Assembly (NCBI RefSeq): GCF_001836165.1
Contig: NZ_KV827649.1
Location: 37,628 to 101,627 of the forward strand
Length of the DNA: 64,000 nt
Origin: Corynebacterium sp. HMSC036D02
GTDB taxonomy: Bacteria; Actinomycetota; Actinomycetes; Mycobacteriales; Mycobacteriaceae
Direction of reading: 5' to 3'
Shown here: piece after piece, positions 29,305 to 38,049 of the stretch
Layout of the letters: each line of letters starts with the position of its first letter
Position numbering within the stretch: the first letter of the stretch is position 1
The notes under the pieces: generated by a model
Told to the model about the DNA's origin: nothing
Seen by the model: the letters and a program-made list of their open reading frames with translations, nothing else
The model's database searches: none
Translations under genes and position numbers: made by a program

Positions 29305-30714
29305 ATGACAATTAGCGTGACCGATATCTTCTCCATCGGCATCGGCCCTTCCTCCTCTCATACCGTCGGCCCCATGCGGGCCGCCAAGGCTTTCCTCGAG
29401 ACACTGGATGAACACCCTGCAAAGGTCCACGTCGTGCTGCGCGGCTCGCTCTCTGCTACCGGCCGCGGCCACGCTACGGATCGCGCCGTAATTTTGGGCC
29501 TTGCTGGTTGGGACCCGCTGTCAGTACCGCTCGACGCCGAGCCGCGCGCTGATGCCTTCATCCCTAGCGAGGGCTCCATCTCAGGCCCTGCAGGCGATGT
29601 GCAGTACATCATCGAGTTCAACAACGAGCCGGTGCCAGAGCACCCGAACTGCCTCATTTTCACCGCTTGGGACGAAGATGGCTCCATCCTCGCCGAGAAC
29701 GCGGAATACTTCTCCGTCGGCGGCGGCTTCATTCTGTCCCGCGAGGAGTACAACGCCCAGCTCGAAACCGACACTGGCGTTCCGGCCGGTGTCGCTGCGG
29801 CTACCGCCGAGGACACCGTTCCTTATGAATTCCAATCTGGTGAGCACCTGCTTCACCTGTGCGCGGCCAACGACATGGCCATTTGGGAAATCGTCGCCGC
29901 CAATGAGGCAGTCCTGCACCGCGAAGAAGGTGGGCTCGACTACGTCTACCAGCACCTCGACCTTGTGTGGGACATCATGCGCGAATGCGTGACCGAAGGA
30001 ATTTCCACCAAGGGAATCTTGCCTGGTGGTCTCCGCGTCAACCGCCGCGCGCCGCAGATGTACCAGCAGTTGTTGGCCAAGCAAGACGACGAGTCCTGTG
30101 GCTTTTCCGCGATGGAATGGGTAAACCTCTACGCGCTCGCCGTCAACGAGCAGAACGCCGCCGGCGGCCGCGTCATTACTGCGCCGACGAATGGCGCCTG
30201 TGGCATCATACCGGCGGTACTCCATTATGCCCGCGACTTCATGGCGGACTTTACGCGCGCCGATGCTCGCCGCTACCTGCTCACTGCGGGTGCCGTGGGC
30301 ATCATTATCAAGTCCAATGCCTCCATCTCCGGCGCTGAGGTGGGCTGCCAGGGTGAGGTAGGCTCCGCCTCCTCCATGGCGGCGGCCGGCATGGCGGAGC
30401 TGCTCGGTGCAACCCCAGAACAGGTGGAAAACGCCGCCGAGATCGCGCTTGAGCATAACCTCGGCCTGACCTGCGACCCTGTCGGCGGGCTCGTGCAGAT
30501 CCCCTGTATCGAGCGCAACGCCATCGGCGCCGTCAAATCCATCAATGCCGCTCGCCTGGCCCGCATGGGTGAGGGAACGCACCACGTCACCCTCGACAAC
30601 GCGGTGCGCACCATGGCCGAAACCGGACGCGACATGCTCTCCAAGTACAAGGAGACCTCGCTCGGCGGCCTAGCGAAGACGATGGGCTTCACCGTCTCCC
30701 AGGTGGAGTGCTAA
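29305..30714 (+). CDS. sdaA: L-serine ammonia-lyase (iron-sulfur type)
   Basis: It deaminates L-serine to pyruvate and ammonia. The 469-residue single-chain form starts with the beta domain ([20 protein letters not shown]), followed by the alpha domain. Cysteines likely to hold the 4Fe-4S cluster lie in [28 protein letters not shown] and [25 protein letters not shown] lies 11 nt ahead of the ATG. The stop overlaps the convergent hisS stop by 4 nt. Confidence 0.95.
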   Translation: MTISVTDIFSIGIGPSSSHTVGPMRAAKAFLETLDEHPAKVHVVLRGSLSATGRGHATDRAVILGLAGWDPLSVPLDAEPRADAFIPSEGSISGPAGDVQYIIEFNNEPVPEHPNCLIFTAWDEDGSILAENAEYFSVGGGFILSREEYNAQLETDTGVPAGVAAATAEDTVPYEFQSGEHLLHLCAANDMAIWEIVAANEAVLHREEGGLDYVYQHLDLVWDIMRECVTEGISTKGILPGGLRVNRRAPQMYQQLLAKQDDESCGFSAMEWVNLYALAVNEQNAAGGRVITAPTNGACGIIPAVLHYARDFMADFTRADARRYLLTAGAVGIIIKSNASISGAEVGCQGEVGSASSMAAAGMAELLGATPEQVENAAEIALEHNLGLTCDPVGGLVQIPCIERNAIGAVKSINAARLARMGEGTHHVTLDNAVRTMAETGRDMLSKYKETSLGGLAKTMGFTVSQVEC

Positions 30715-31988
30715 ACCAGCTGACGGAGCTGGTTGACGATGTCCCCAACGGGGACGTCTTGCTGCTCGTGCGCGCGCAGGTCCTTGAGCGCCACGGAGCC
30801 AGCCTCTAGCTCTTGGTCACCGAGGACGAGCGCGAAGCGGGCGTTGGCGCGGTCAGCGCCCTTCATCGCTCCCTTAAGGCCGCGGTCACCGAAGGACATA
30901 TCGGCAGAAATGCCGGCCTTGCGCAGGTCATTAATGATGCTGACCATTTTCTGCTTTGCCGCAGCACCCAAGGCCACACCATAAACAGCTACACGCTCGT
31001 CGACGCCCTCAAGCTCGACGCCCTCTGCCTCGAGGGCCAGAATAGTGCGGTCCACACCAAGGCCGTAGCCGATGCCGGACAGTTCCTGTCCACCAAGCTG
31101 GGCCATGAGGCCGTCGTAGCGGCCGCCACCACCGATGCCGGACTGCGCGCCAAGGCCATCGTGGACGAACTCGAAACAGGTCTTCGTGTAGTAGTCAAGA
31201 CCGCGGACCATGCGCGGGTTGATGGTGTACGGCACGCTCATGTCATCGAGCAGGCCGGTGACCGTTTCAAAGTGCTCGCGGCACTCGGCATTGAGGTGGT
31301 CGAGCATCAGGGGGGCGTCGACAAGCTGCTCTTGGACCTCTGGGCGCTTGTCATCGAGCACGCGCAGGGGATTAAGCTCCGCGCGGGCCTTGGTCTCCTC
31401 ATCTAGATCCAGCTTGAACAGGAACTCCTGCAGCTTCTCACGGTAGGCCGGGCGGCAGTCGTGGTCACCCAAGCTGGTCAGCTCGAGGCGGAACTGGCTA
31501 AGCCCCAAGCTGCGGTAGGAGCGATCCGCCAGCGCGATGATTTCCGCGTCCAGCGCCGGATCATCGACACCAATGGCCTCGACGCCGACCTGCTGCAGCT
31601 GGCGGTAGCGGCCCGCCTGCGGGCGCTCGTAGCGGAAGAAAGGGCCGAAATAGTTGAGCTTCACTGGAAGCTGGCCGCGGTCGAGGTTGTGCTCGATAAC
31701 TGCGCGCATGACACCCGCGGTGCCTTCGGGGCGCAGAGTCACGGAACGGTCGCCGCGATCGGCGAAGGTGTACATCTCCTTCGACACGACGTCCGTGGAC
31801 TCCCCCACGCCGCGGGCGAACAGTGAGGTGTCCTCAAAGACGGGGAGCTCGATGTGTTGGAAGCCGGACAGATGTGCCTGATGCACGAAGGTTTCACGGA
31901 CCTTGGCAAAGATGGCCGATTGCGGCGGAACGTAGTCCGGCACACCCTTGGGCGCGGACAGGGCTTTGAACTGCTTCTTATCACTCAC
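30711..31988 (-). CDS. hisS: Histidyl-tRNA synthetase
   Basis: The 425-residue class II synthetase contains motif 1 region [11 protein letters not shown], motif 2 [13 protein letters not shown] and [18 protein letters not shown], the histidine-specific motif [13 protein letters not shown] and the motif 3 GGRYDGL region, then the C-terminal anticodon-binding domain. The start is GTG 31988, 5 nt after the MBL hydrolase stop. The tpx-MBL-hisS order looks like one transcript. Confidence 0.96.
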   Translation of the reverse strand: MSDKKQFKALSAPKGVPDYVPPQSAIFAKVRETFVHQAHLSGFQHIELPVFEDTSLFARGVGESTDVVSKEMYTFADRGDRSVTLRPEGTAGVMRAVIEHNLDRGQLPVKLNYFGPFFRYERPQAGRYRQLQQVGVEAIGVDDPALDAEIIALADRSYRSLGLSQFRLELTSLGDHDCRPAYREKLQEFLFKLDLDEETKARAELNPLRVLDDKRPEVQEQLVDAPLMLDHLNAECREHFETVTGLLDDMSVPYTINPRMVRGLDYYTKTCFEFVHDGLGAQSGIGGGGRYDGLMAQLGGQELSGIGYGLGVDRTILALEAEGVELEGVDERVAVYGVALGAAAKQKMVSIINDLRKAGISADMSFGDRGLKGAMKGADRANARFALVLGDQELEAGSVALKDLRAHEQQDVPVGDIVNQLRQLV

Positions 31989-31993
31989 GCCCT

Positions 31994-32638
31994 TTAGAGT
32001 ACATCCCCCGCCGCACGGAGAAACGGATTAGTCGCGCGTTCGCGGCGCATGGTCGTCGTTGGACCGTGGCCCGGCAAGATAGCAAGGGAGTCATCAAGTC
32101 CCCACACCGGACCGCGCAGTGAACGCTGCATCGCGGCGTGGTCAGAGTGCGGCAAGTCAGTGCGCCCGATGGAGCCCTTAAACAGCACGTCGCCGGTCAG
32201 GCCAATCCCCTCAGCCACGAGGATGACGCATCCCGGCGAATGCCCCGGTGCATGGAGCAGATCGAATTCAAGGCCAACTAGACTCAACGTTTCTCCGCCG
32301 ATCAAGTCGCGGCGGTCCGCTACCTGCTTCATGGAGGCGGCAGCAAAGAGCATCTGCGACTCGGGAGATACTCCGGAGCCATCCACCAGCATGAACGCGT
32401 CATCCGGGTGGATGTAAACCGGTAGGTCAAACTCGGCGGCATCACGTGTGTGATCGATGTGACCGTGGGTGAGCACGACGGCTTCAAACTCCAGGGACTT
32501 CTCACGCGCGAGCTGCTCGAGCTTCTCGCGCGTGTGCATCCCTGGGTCCACGATGAACGCCCGGGAACCGTTAGCAACCACATAAGTGTTGGTTTTATAG
32601 GGCCCAGCGGCGAAACCGTAGATTTCGGGAGCGCTCAT
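31994..32638 (-). CDS. MBL-fold metal-dependent hydrolase (glyoxalase II-like)
   Basis: The 214-residue cytoplasmic protein has the metallo-beta-lactamase metal ligands: LTHGHIDHT (HxHxDH), then His in HAPGHSPGC, Asp in [16 protein letters not shown] and His in [10 protein letters not shown]. It resembles glyoxalase II and YcbL-type thioester hydrolases. In organisms with mycothiol rather than glutathione the natural substrate is unclear. It overlaps tpx by 1 nt (TAATG) and precedes hisS by 5 nt, so it is made together with a peroxidase. Confidence 0.85.
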   Translation of the reverse strand: MSAPEIYGFAAGPYKTNTYVVANGSRAFIVDPGMHTREKLEQLAREKSLEFEAVVLTHGHIDHTRDAAEFDLPVYIHPDDAFMLVDGSGVSPESQMLFAAASMKQVADRRDLIGGETLSLVGLEFDLLHAPGHSPGCVILVAEGIGLTGDVLFKGSIGRTDLPHSDHAAMQRSLRGPVWGLDDSLAILPGHGPTTTMRRERATNPFLRAAGDVL

Positions 32639-33135
32639 TACTTGAGTGCTGTCAAAGCTGCGTCGTAGTCCGGCTCAGTTGTGACCTCCGGAACCAGCTC
32701 GGTGTATGTCACCTTGTGGTCCTCGTCCGTGACGATAACCGCGCGGGCGAACAGGCCCTTGAGCGGGGAGCCTTCCAGGACGAGACCGAGCTTGTCGGCG
32801 AAATCGGAGCGGAAATCAGAAGCGCTGACGACGTTTTCGATGCCCTCTGCAGCGCAGAAACGCTCCTGCGCGAAAGGCAGGTCGCGGGAAACGGACAGGA
32901 CAACGGTGTTCTCTAGACCAGCTGCCTCTTCGTTGAACTTGCGCAGCTGTGCCGCGCACACACCAGTGTCTACGGATGGGAAGCAGGACACCACCAAGCG
33001 CTTGCCTGCAAAGTCAGCGTTGGTCAGCTCTGCCAAGTCGGTTCCCACGAGGGCGAAGTCCGGCAGGGCGTCACCAACCTTGGGAAGCTCTGCGTTGGTT
33101 TGGACGGGTTCATTCTGAAAATTCGTTGTAGCCAT
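32638..33135 (-). CDS. tpx: Thiol peroxidase
   Basis: The 165-residue atypical 2-Cys peroxiredoxin reduces hydroperoxides using thioredoxin. It has the peroxidatic Cys in [15 protein letters not shown] and the resolving Cys in [12 protein letters not shown], the correct Tpx arrangement. ATG 33135 ([11 protein letters not shown]) is chosen since upstream codons do not resemble the family. No ribosome binding site is seen, and TACGCT lies 8 nt upstream, so the mRNA may be leaderless. The promoter region is shared with the divergent cyclophilin gene. Confidence 0.94.
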   Translation of the reverse strand: MATTNFQNEPVQTNAELPKVGDALPDFALVGTDLAELTNADFAGKRLVVSCFPSVDTGVCAAQLRKFNEEAAGLENTVVLSVSRDLPFAQERFCAAEGIENVVSASDFRSDFADKLGLVLEGSPLKGLFARAVIVTDEDHKVTYTELVPEVTTEPDYDAALTALK

Positions 33136-33191
33136 GACACCCAAGCGTACTGACCCGCGGGGCGGCTCGCCACGGTGAATAACGGTGCGGT

Positions 33192-33197
33192 TAGGAT
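33192..33197 (+). promoter_or_regulatory. -10 box TAGGAT of the cyclophilin gene
   Basis: TAGGAT lies 45 nt before the GTG start. A GAAGGAAA ribosome binding site is in between, so this transcript has a normal leader. Confidence 0.4.
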
Positions 33198-33242
33198 GAG
33201 TGGGTCGAAAGTTTGTGAACCACCACAGTGAAGGAAACATAG

Positions 33243-34100
33243 GTGTCTACTAACAGCCAGCGCTTGGATGATGCGCTTAATCAGCTCGATCGCGAGCTGA
33301 AGTCCCGTGACCGCAAACAAAAGAGCCGACCGCTAGGCGTTGTTCTCATGGCGGCCGTGGTCATTATCGCCCTCGTTGGCGGTATCTGGTTCCTGTCCAC
33401 GCGCTCATCAGAAGAAGAAATCCAGGCAGAAGAGACCTCCGCTGGGAAAACCACCACCGAAGCCCCCACTGCCGAGGCTTTGAGCGGCAAGCGCGCTAAG
33501 CCCCTTGGTGAGACCGTCACCTGTGAATACCCCGAGTCCGGCGACGCTTCCCGTGAGGTCCCCACTCCGGAGGGCAAGGACATTCCTGCCAAGGGTGAGG
33601 TGACCGTCAACTTCGCCACCAAGCAAGGCGATATTGAAATGACTCTTGATCGCTCCCTGGCTCCGTGCACCGTCAACGCGATTACGGACATGATTTCGGC
33701 GAAGTACTACGACGACACCGTGTGCCACCGCATGACTGATGGCGGCATCTTCGTCCTGCAGTGCGGTGATCCGTCCGGCAAGGGTTCGGGTGGACCGGGA
33801 TTCCAGTTTGCCAACGAGTACCCCACCGATGAGGCTGACGACGCCGCAATGGCCCAGCCGGCTCTGTACCCGAAGGGTTCCATCGCCATGGCTAACGCCG
33901 GCGAGGACACCAATGGTTCCCAGTTCTTCATCAACTACAAGGACTCGGAGCTTCCGCCTGCCTACACCTACTTTGGCAACCTGACGGAGAAGGGCCAGAA
34001 GACCATCGACGCCATTGCCGCTAAGGGCGTCAAGGATGGGCAATCCGATGGTGAACCTGCTGAAGAGGTTCGCATTACTAAGGCCACCATCGAAAGCTAA
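33243..34100 (+). CDS. Membrane-anchored cyclophilin-type peptidyl-prolyl isomerase
   Basis: The 285-residue protein has a short basic cytoplasmic N-terminus, one membrane span (about residues 35-56, [18 protein letters not shown]) and a Ser/Thr/Glu-rich linker. The extracytoplasmic cyclophilin domain runs from about 115 to 285. Conserved positions include [28 protein letters not shown] and [20 protein letters not shown]. It should help fold exported proteins. It starts with GTG behind GAAGGAAA. A strong terminator follows. Confidence 0.93.
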   Translation: MSTNSQRLDDALNQLDRELKSRDRKQKSRPLGVVLMAAVVIIALVGGIWFLSTRSSEEEIQAEETSAGKTTTEAPTAEALSGKRAKPLGETVTCEYPESGDASREVPTPEGKDIPAKGEVTVNFATKQGDIEMTLDRSLAPCTVNAITDMISAKYYDDTVCHRMTDGGIFVLQCGDPSGKGSGGPGFQFANEYPTDEADDAAMAQPALYPKGSIAMANAGEDTNGSQFFINYKDSELPPAYTYFGNLTEKGQKTIDAIAAKGVKDGQSDGEPAEEVRITKATIES

Positions 34101-34124
34101 GTTTTACCCCCTTTACGGTGATCA

Positions 34125-34155
34125 GCCTCGCTCACGTTCAGTGAGCGGGGCTTTT
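34125..34155 (+). terminator. Rho-independent terminator after cyclophilin gene
   Basis: The stem GCCTCGCTCAC (34125-34135) pairs with GTGAGCGGGGC (34141-34151), with one G-T pair and the loop GTTCA. TTTTCC follows. It lies 25 nt past the stop. Confidence 0.8.
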
Positions 34156-34185
34156 CCTTTCCCATCCCACACTATCCATCGCGTA

Positions 34186-34200
34186 CTAAGAATTTCTTAG
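34186..34200 (+). promoter_or_regulatory. 15-bp palindrome upstream of secreted protein pair (operator candidate)
   Basis: CTAAGAA-T-TTCTTAG is a perfect inverted repeat with 7-bp arms. It lies about 190 nt before the first secreted-protein gene. With a 1-nt centre it cannot be a normal RNA hairpin and fits a dimeric regulator site. The regulator is unknown. The rest of the 34156-34387 gap shows nothing else clear. Confidence 0.4.
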
Positions 34201-34387
34201 CCTTGAGCTGTTCGTTTGCCAAACCATGCTTAGTCACAGGCGTCACATCGGGATAAACCCAGCTCACATGCGACGGTCAGCAGTCCTCCAGACTGGCCAT
34301 CCAAATGACAGAACCCTTGCAAAACACACAGCGTCTCAGTAGCATTTGTGAGGTCTTTGAAATTCCCGAGATACCTAAGGAACGAGA

Positions 34388-34720
34388 ATGAAGCTCTTCT
34401 CCCGTAAGGCACTTGTTGCCGCCGCTACCGCCGCTACCGTTTCCCTGTCCGGCGTGACCGTTGCTACTGCTGAGACCCCTGCAGAGGGTACCCCGGTCGC
34501 AGCCACACCGAACACCGACGACTCCGCGAACGGTAAGAACAAGGATCAGAACACCGACGGCAATAAGAAGAAGGACGAAGAGTCCTCCAGCGTTTCCGAG
34601 GGCTCCTCGCTCTCCGACATGGACCCGAAGGTGATCCGTGACTGGATCGCTGTCTTCACCGCCATCATCGGCGCCCTGGGCACCGTCTTTGCTTTCTACA
34701 ACAAGAACTTCGCTAAGTAA
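34388..34720 (+). CDS. Small secreted protein A, first of a tandem pair
   Basis: Function is unknown. The 110-residue protein has a signal peptide MKLFSRKALVAAATAA and on, with likely cleavage after VATA at residue 28. A charged, disordered linker rich in Asn, Lys, Asp and Ser spans about residues 29-72. The C-terminus is a hydrophobic helix (DPKVIRDWIAVFTAIIGALG, then VFAFYNKNFAK). The C-terminal part is clearly related to the next gene (PK-IR-WI-VFT-IIGA shared). AAGGAAC lies 6 nt before the ATG. The pair resembles small envelope proteins; a mycomembrane role is only inference. Confidence 0.75.
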   Translation: MKLFSRKALVAAATAATVSLSGVTVATAETPAEGTPVAATPNTDDSANGKNKDQNTDGNKKKDEESSSVSEGSSLSDMDPKVIRDWIAVFTAIIGALGTVFAFYNKNFAK

Positions 34721-34741
34721 GTCAGACCACATAAGTCAGAC
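34718..34741 (+). repeat. 10-bp direct repeat between the two secreted-protein genes
   Basis: TAAGTCAGAC occurs at 34718-34727, overlapping the stop of the first gene, and again at 34732-34741. The second copy is followed by TTTTCG. It may be a slippage duplication; no function can be assigned. Confidence 0.5.
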
Positions 34742-34776
34742 TTTTCGTTCACCTTCGAGACAGATTAGGACACACT

Positions 34777-35031
34777 ATGAAGTTCTTCTCCCGTAAGTCC
34801 ATCGTTGCTGCTGCTACCGCTGCAACCATCGCTTTCTCCGGTACCGCAGTTGCTTCCGCAGCTCCGACTGAGGATGAGGGTTCCTCCAAGGCTTTCTTCG
34901 CTCTCTCCTCCGACGATGAAGGCAACGTTACGCCGAAGGAGATCCGCGAGTGGATCAAGGTTTTCACCTCCATCATCGGCGCCATGGATGACGCTCTGCG
35001 TCTCGGCGATAAGCTCGCTGGCATCAAGTAA
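34777..35031 (+). CDS. Small secreted protein B, second of a tandem pair
   Basis: Function is unknown. The 84-residue protein has a signal peptide (MKFFSRKSIVAAATAATIAF) nearly identical to that of the preceding gene, probably cut after ASA at residue 28. The mature part of about 56 residues starts with a short acidic stretch. It ends in a predicted amphipathic helix (TPKEIREWIKVFTSIIGAMD, then DALRLGDKLAGIK). It aligns with the C-terminus of the first gene, so the pair arose by tandem duplication and then lost or gained the linker. A strong terminator follows, so the two genes likely form one transcript. Confidence 0.75.
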   Translation: MKFFSRKSIVAAATAATIAFSGTAVASAAPTEDEGSSKAFFALSSDDEGNVTPKEIREWIKVFTSIIGAMDDALRLGDKLAGIK

Positions 35032-35047
35032 GCCACAAGCGCCGCTC

Positions 35048-35083
35048 TCTCCCCTTGCGCAATCCGCGCAGGGGGAGATTTTT
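35048..35083 (+). terminator. Rho-independent terminator after secreted pair
   Basis: A 13-bp stem (TCTCCCCTTGCGC at 35048-35060 with GCGCAGGGGGAGA at 35066-35078, one G-T pair) has the loop AATCC and is followed by TTTTT. Confidence 0.85.
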
Positions 35084-35165
35084 CGTTTTTCCTAACAGCG
35101 GATTCAACATCCAAACACGACGCGGCTTCTAAGCGCGGCTACTCTTGCAACCTGGAAGACAGTTC

Positions 35166-35741
35166 TTAGTCCTGTTCATCTACTTCCTCGATGCGCTCGG
35201 CGCCAAGGACATCCTTGAACACGGAGGCATCAACGAGCTGGCCTCGACGGATGACGGAGATCTGGCCGGTTGGCTCCAAGATCATCAACTGGACGTCGCT
35301 GCGCCGACCCAGGCCAGCCTTGCGCACGGCGGAATTAATGTCCCTTTCAGTGATGTGGGCGAAGCTCATGTTGTCTTCCTGCAACTGCCCCTTATAGACC
35401 AGCAAGACAGGCCTACGGTCGATAAACCGTGACCACGTCACTAATTGCCGGAAGGTACCGAATGCAGCTTCCAAAAGCATCAGGGTGAAAAGGCCGATGA
35501 CGCCCGCAGCGAGCGTCGGTGGGTTTCCCACGATGACGCGGCCAGAGACCGCACCGAACATAATGATGATGACGGCGTCAGAGGCAGTGATGGATGTCAG
35601 AACACGGCTGCCGAAAAGCTTGACCAAGACCATGAAGGCCAGATAGATACCCAGCGTAGCGAGCATCACCAGGGGGATTCGGTGAGGCTCAATGCCGAGC
35701 TGGTAAACTGCCTCGCGTCCAAAAAGCCTCAGTGTATCCAC
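35166..35741 (-). CDS. DUF421 (YetF-like) membrane protein
   Basis: The 191-residue protein has three N-terminal membrane spans (about 22-42, 52-70 and 75-95). A cytoplasmic domain follows with RPVLLVYKGQLQEDNM and ERDINSAVRKAGL, which marks the DUF421/YetF family. Family function is mostly unknown; B. subtilis relatives affect spore membranes. It starts with GTG 35741, with TAGGGT 8 nt upstream and no ribosome binding site. It lies downstream of a terminator and is probably monocistronic. Confidence 0.85.
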   Translation of the reverse strand: MDTLRLFGREAVYQLGIEPHRIPLVMLATLGIYLAFMVLVKLFGSRVLTSITASDAVIIIMFGAVSGRVIVGNPPTLAAGVIGLFTLMLLEAAFGTFRQLVTWSRFIDRRPVLLVYKGQLQEDNMSFAHITERDINSAVRKAGLGRRSDVQLMILEPTGQISVIRRGQLVDASVFKDVLGAERIEEVDEQD

Positions 35742-35765
35742 AACCTACTACCCTACCTTCCGGGT

Positions 35766-35797
35766 GAAAAAGCTAAAGCCCGCACCGTAGTGCGGGC
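35766..35797 (-). terminator. Rho-independent terminator after secreted nucleotidase gene
   Basis: On the minus strand GCCCGCAC and GTGCGGGC form an 8-bp stem with a 4-nt loop (35778-35797). TTTAGCTTTTTC follows. It lies 17 nt after the stop at 35815. Confidence 0.85.
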
Positions 35798-35814
35798 CTG
35801 TGCATTAGAAGTGA

Positions 35815-37878
35815 CTAGATGTTGAACTGCTTGCGCAGCTGCTCAATCATCTGCTGTACCGGCGCTGGGAGTGCAGCAACCGGCATATTAATTGCACCGA
35901 TAACTGCCGCGATGGCAGCAGCGATTGCGGCAGCGATGCCTACTCCCAAGCCTATGGAGGAGCCGGCGTCCTTAGCGGAGCCACCATCCTGCGAGCCATC
36001 CTGGCCATCAAGGGACAGCGGAAGAACAGCCTCAGTACCCGCATCGGTGGTAATGACGAGGTTCTGCTCACCCTTCAGCCCCTCCGGGATGGTGAGCTTG
36101 ACGGTTGCGCGGCCACGCTCACCGAAGCCCTTGTCCCCTTCCTGCGCGGCGTTGTCGATTTCGGCCTCTGCCTTTGCATCACCAAGAGCAACGCTGACCT
36201 TCTTAGCCTGCGGCTCCTCCGCATTGGAGTAGTTCAGAGAGGACAGGTCAATAGCGATTTCGTTACCCGGCTTCACATCACCTTCGATGTGGACACCGAT
36301 CTGGCCTTGGCCGGTGCGCACCTCAGCCTTGTCGGACTTGGCGTAGTCAATCATCGCCTGGGTGTCCATGTAGCCGACGTCATTGCGGTCCTTCAGCGCA
36401 CCGGCGTTGAAGTAGCCATCGCCGCCCTTCTCGGTCTCGCTCGGAGCGAGGAAAGAGGACATCGCAATGGTGTAGTCCTTCTTCGGATCGAGCGGTTCGC
36501 CGTTGATGGTCACTGCCTTGACGCGGTTGCCCTGCTCTGCCTTCTGGTCATAAACCACGGTGACGTTGTTGGACAGGCCCATAGCCAGTCGAGCGCGCTC
36601 GCTGCCTGGCTGCCACTGGTTCTCTAGGGCGTTGATAAACTCCTGACCGGAAACGGTGCCTGTGATAACTTGGTTGCCGAAAGGCTGGACCGCGAAGATG
36701 TCCTTGTAGGTAACCTCCCCTGCCTTGAGGTCTGCGCGGACGCCGCCGGCGTTCATAATGCCAAGGTCAATGTCCTTGCCAATCTGCTGGGACAGTGCGT
36801 AGCGCTGGCCATCCGCAATGTAATTGTTGAGGGTGGATTCCACACCACGGTTGGAGCCTGGCTCGCCGCCCTCATCGGAACCACGGTACATGGCTTGCTC
36901 GATGGTGGCGGCAACCTTGTTGCCTTCCTCGTCAGACTCGGCCTTGGCCTGAGCAACGATCTCGGCAACCTCTGGGTCGTCGGCAAGCTCTGCGGCGTCG
37001 GCAGCTGTGTACTGCTTCAGCTCAATCTTGGTGACCTTCTTCTCTGCTTTGTCCCAGGTAATGTCGGCGTCATTCAGAAGCTTTCCGTACTCGTGGCCCT
37101 GTGCCCACTGCAGCGGGAGCGCACCTTCACGCTCAACCTCGCCCACAGTCTTCTGGTGGGTATCTCCGCCAAAGAGGATGTCAACGTCCTTGTTGAAGTC
37201 CTTGGCAAAGCCCTGTGCATCCTCGTGGAACAAGGCGACAACAACGTCGGCCTCGCCGGATTCCTTCAGACGGGTGGCCTCCTCGTTAGTGGCCTGTACT
37301 GGATCGGTGAACTCGACACCCGGGATGGACGCAGCGGACACCTTGTACTTAGTGTTCTCGGTGACGGTACCGACGAAGCCGACCTTCACACCGTTGATCT
37401 CACGGACTGCGGAAGCCTCGAGCAGGCGCTTCCCGTCCTTCATCACGTTGGCGCCAAGAATTGGGAAATCAGATTCTTTCATGATGCGCCCGGTAAGGTC
37501 TTCGGTGCCCTTATCGAACTCGTGGTTACCAACGGCGGTTGCAGCCAGATCCATGGCGTTCAAGGCCTGGGTGGTGTACTTGTCACCGGTGATGGCAGAC
37601 ACGAACGGAGAACCACCGACGTTGTCGCCGGAGGAGGTCAACGCGTATTCCTGGTCCTGGTTGACGTGCTTGATAAGGGCTGCCATACGTGCAGCACCGA
37701 GCTCATCAGGATTGCCCGCACGGTCGTTCGCAGGTTCAAGGTGGCCGTGGAAGTCGGTGAAATTAGTAACGGAAATGGTCACCTGGTCAGCCTCAGCAGC
37801 GAAAGCAGGTGTGCCGGAGAGTGCAACGGCGGTAACGGTAGTGGCGGCCAGTAGCTGGCCAAAGCGACGGAAGTTCAC
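35815..37878 (-). CDS. Secreted 5'-nucleotidase / metallophosphatase with C-terminal membrane anchor
   Basis: The 687-residue exported enzyme has a signal peptide (residues 1-27, GTPAFA cut). The metallophosphatase domain carries FTDFHGHLEP, SSGDNVGGSPF, GNHEFDKG and LFGGDTHQ as metal ligands. The 5'-nucleotidase C-terminal domain spans about 330-540 (NAGGVRADL). A low-complexity linker and hydrophobic tail (about 645-670) come last. It should release phosphate or nucleosides from extracellular nucleotides. The tail replaces a sortase motif, which I do not see. It starts with GTG behind AGGAGAA. Confidence 0.9.
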   Translation of the reverse strand: MNFRRFGQLLAATTVTAVALSGTPAFAAEADQVTISVTNFTDFHGHLEPANDRAGNPDELGAARMAALIKHVNQDQEYALTSSGDNVGGSPFVSAITGDKYTTQALNAMDLAATAVGNHEFDKGTEDLTGRIMKESDFPILGANVMKDGKRLLEASAVREINGVKVGFVGTVTENTKYKVSAASIPGVEFTDPVQATNEEATRLKESGEADVVVALFHEDAQGFAKDFNKDVDILFGGDTHQKTVGEVEREGALPLQWAQGHEYGKLLNDADITWDKAEKKVTKIELKQYTAADAAELADDPEVAEIVAQAKAESDEEGNKVAATIEQAMYRGSDEGGEPGSNRGVESTLNNYIADGQRYALSQQIGKDIDLGIMNAGGVRADLKAGEVTYKDIFAVQPFGNQVITGTVSGQEFINALENQWQPGSERARLAMGLSNNVTVVYDQKAEQGNRVKAVTINGEPLDPKKDYTIAMSSFLAPSETEKGGDGYFNAGALKDRNDVGYMDTQAMIDYAKSDKAEVRTGQGQIGVHIEGDVKPGNEIAIDLSSLNYSNAEEPQAKKVSVALGDAKAEAEIDNAAQEGDKGFGERGRATVKLTIPEGLKGEQNLVITTDAGTEAVLPLSLDGQDGSQDGGSAKDAGSSIGLGVGIAAAIAAAIAAVIGAINMPVAALPAPVQQMIEQLRKQFNI

Positions 37879-38025
37879 GTGGTTCTCCTGAGAATGAGAG
37901 GAATCTTGTCCACGTGTTTATAACGCATGTATCACGAAGGCGCAGCGCACGTTGAATCCGCCACCAGCGCGTTCATCAAAGATCTTTCCCAGTTTCACCC
38001 ACGCGCAACCTTGAGTTCAGCCATG

Positions 38026-38044
38026 CACCCCCGAATCAGGGGTG
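38026..38044 (-). terminator. Hairpin downstream of rel
   Basis: CACCCC (38026-38031) pairs with GGGGTG (38039-38044) around a 7-nt loop, 5 nt after the rel stop. No T-run follows, so termination is weak or factor-dependent. The remaining 37879-38025 stretch holds the promoter of the nucleotidase gene, and I see no other feature in it. Confidence 0.4.
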
Positions 38045-38049
38045 GCGGC

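Noticed and set aside
29581..30585. Minus-strand open frame of 334 codons over sdaA
   Set aside because: It is antisense to a well-supported serine dehydratase.
36670..37854. A plus-strand open frame of 394 codons
   Set aside because: It mirrors the nucleotidase gene, which has a signal peptide, metal ligands and a terminator on the minus strand.
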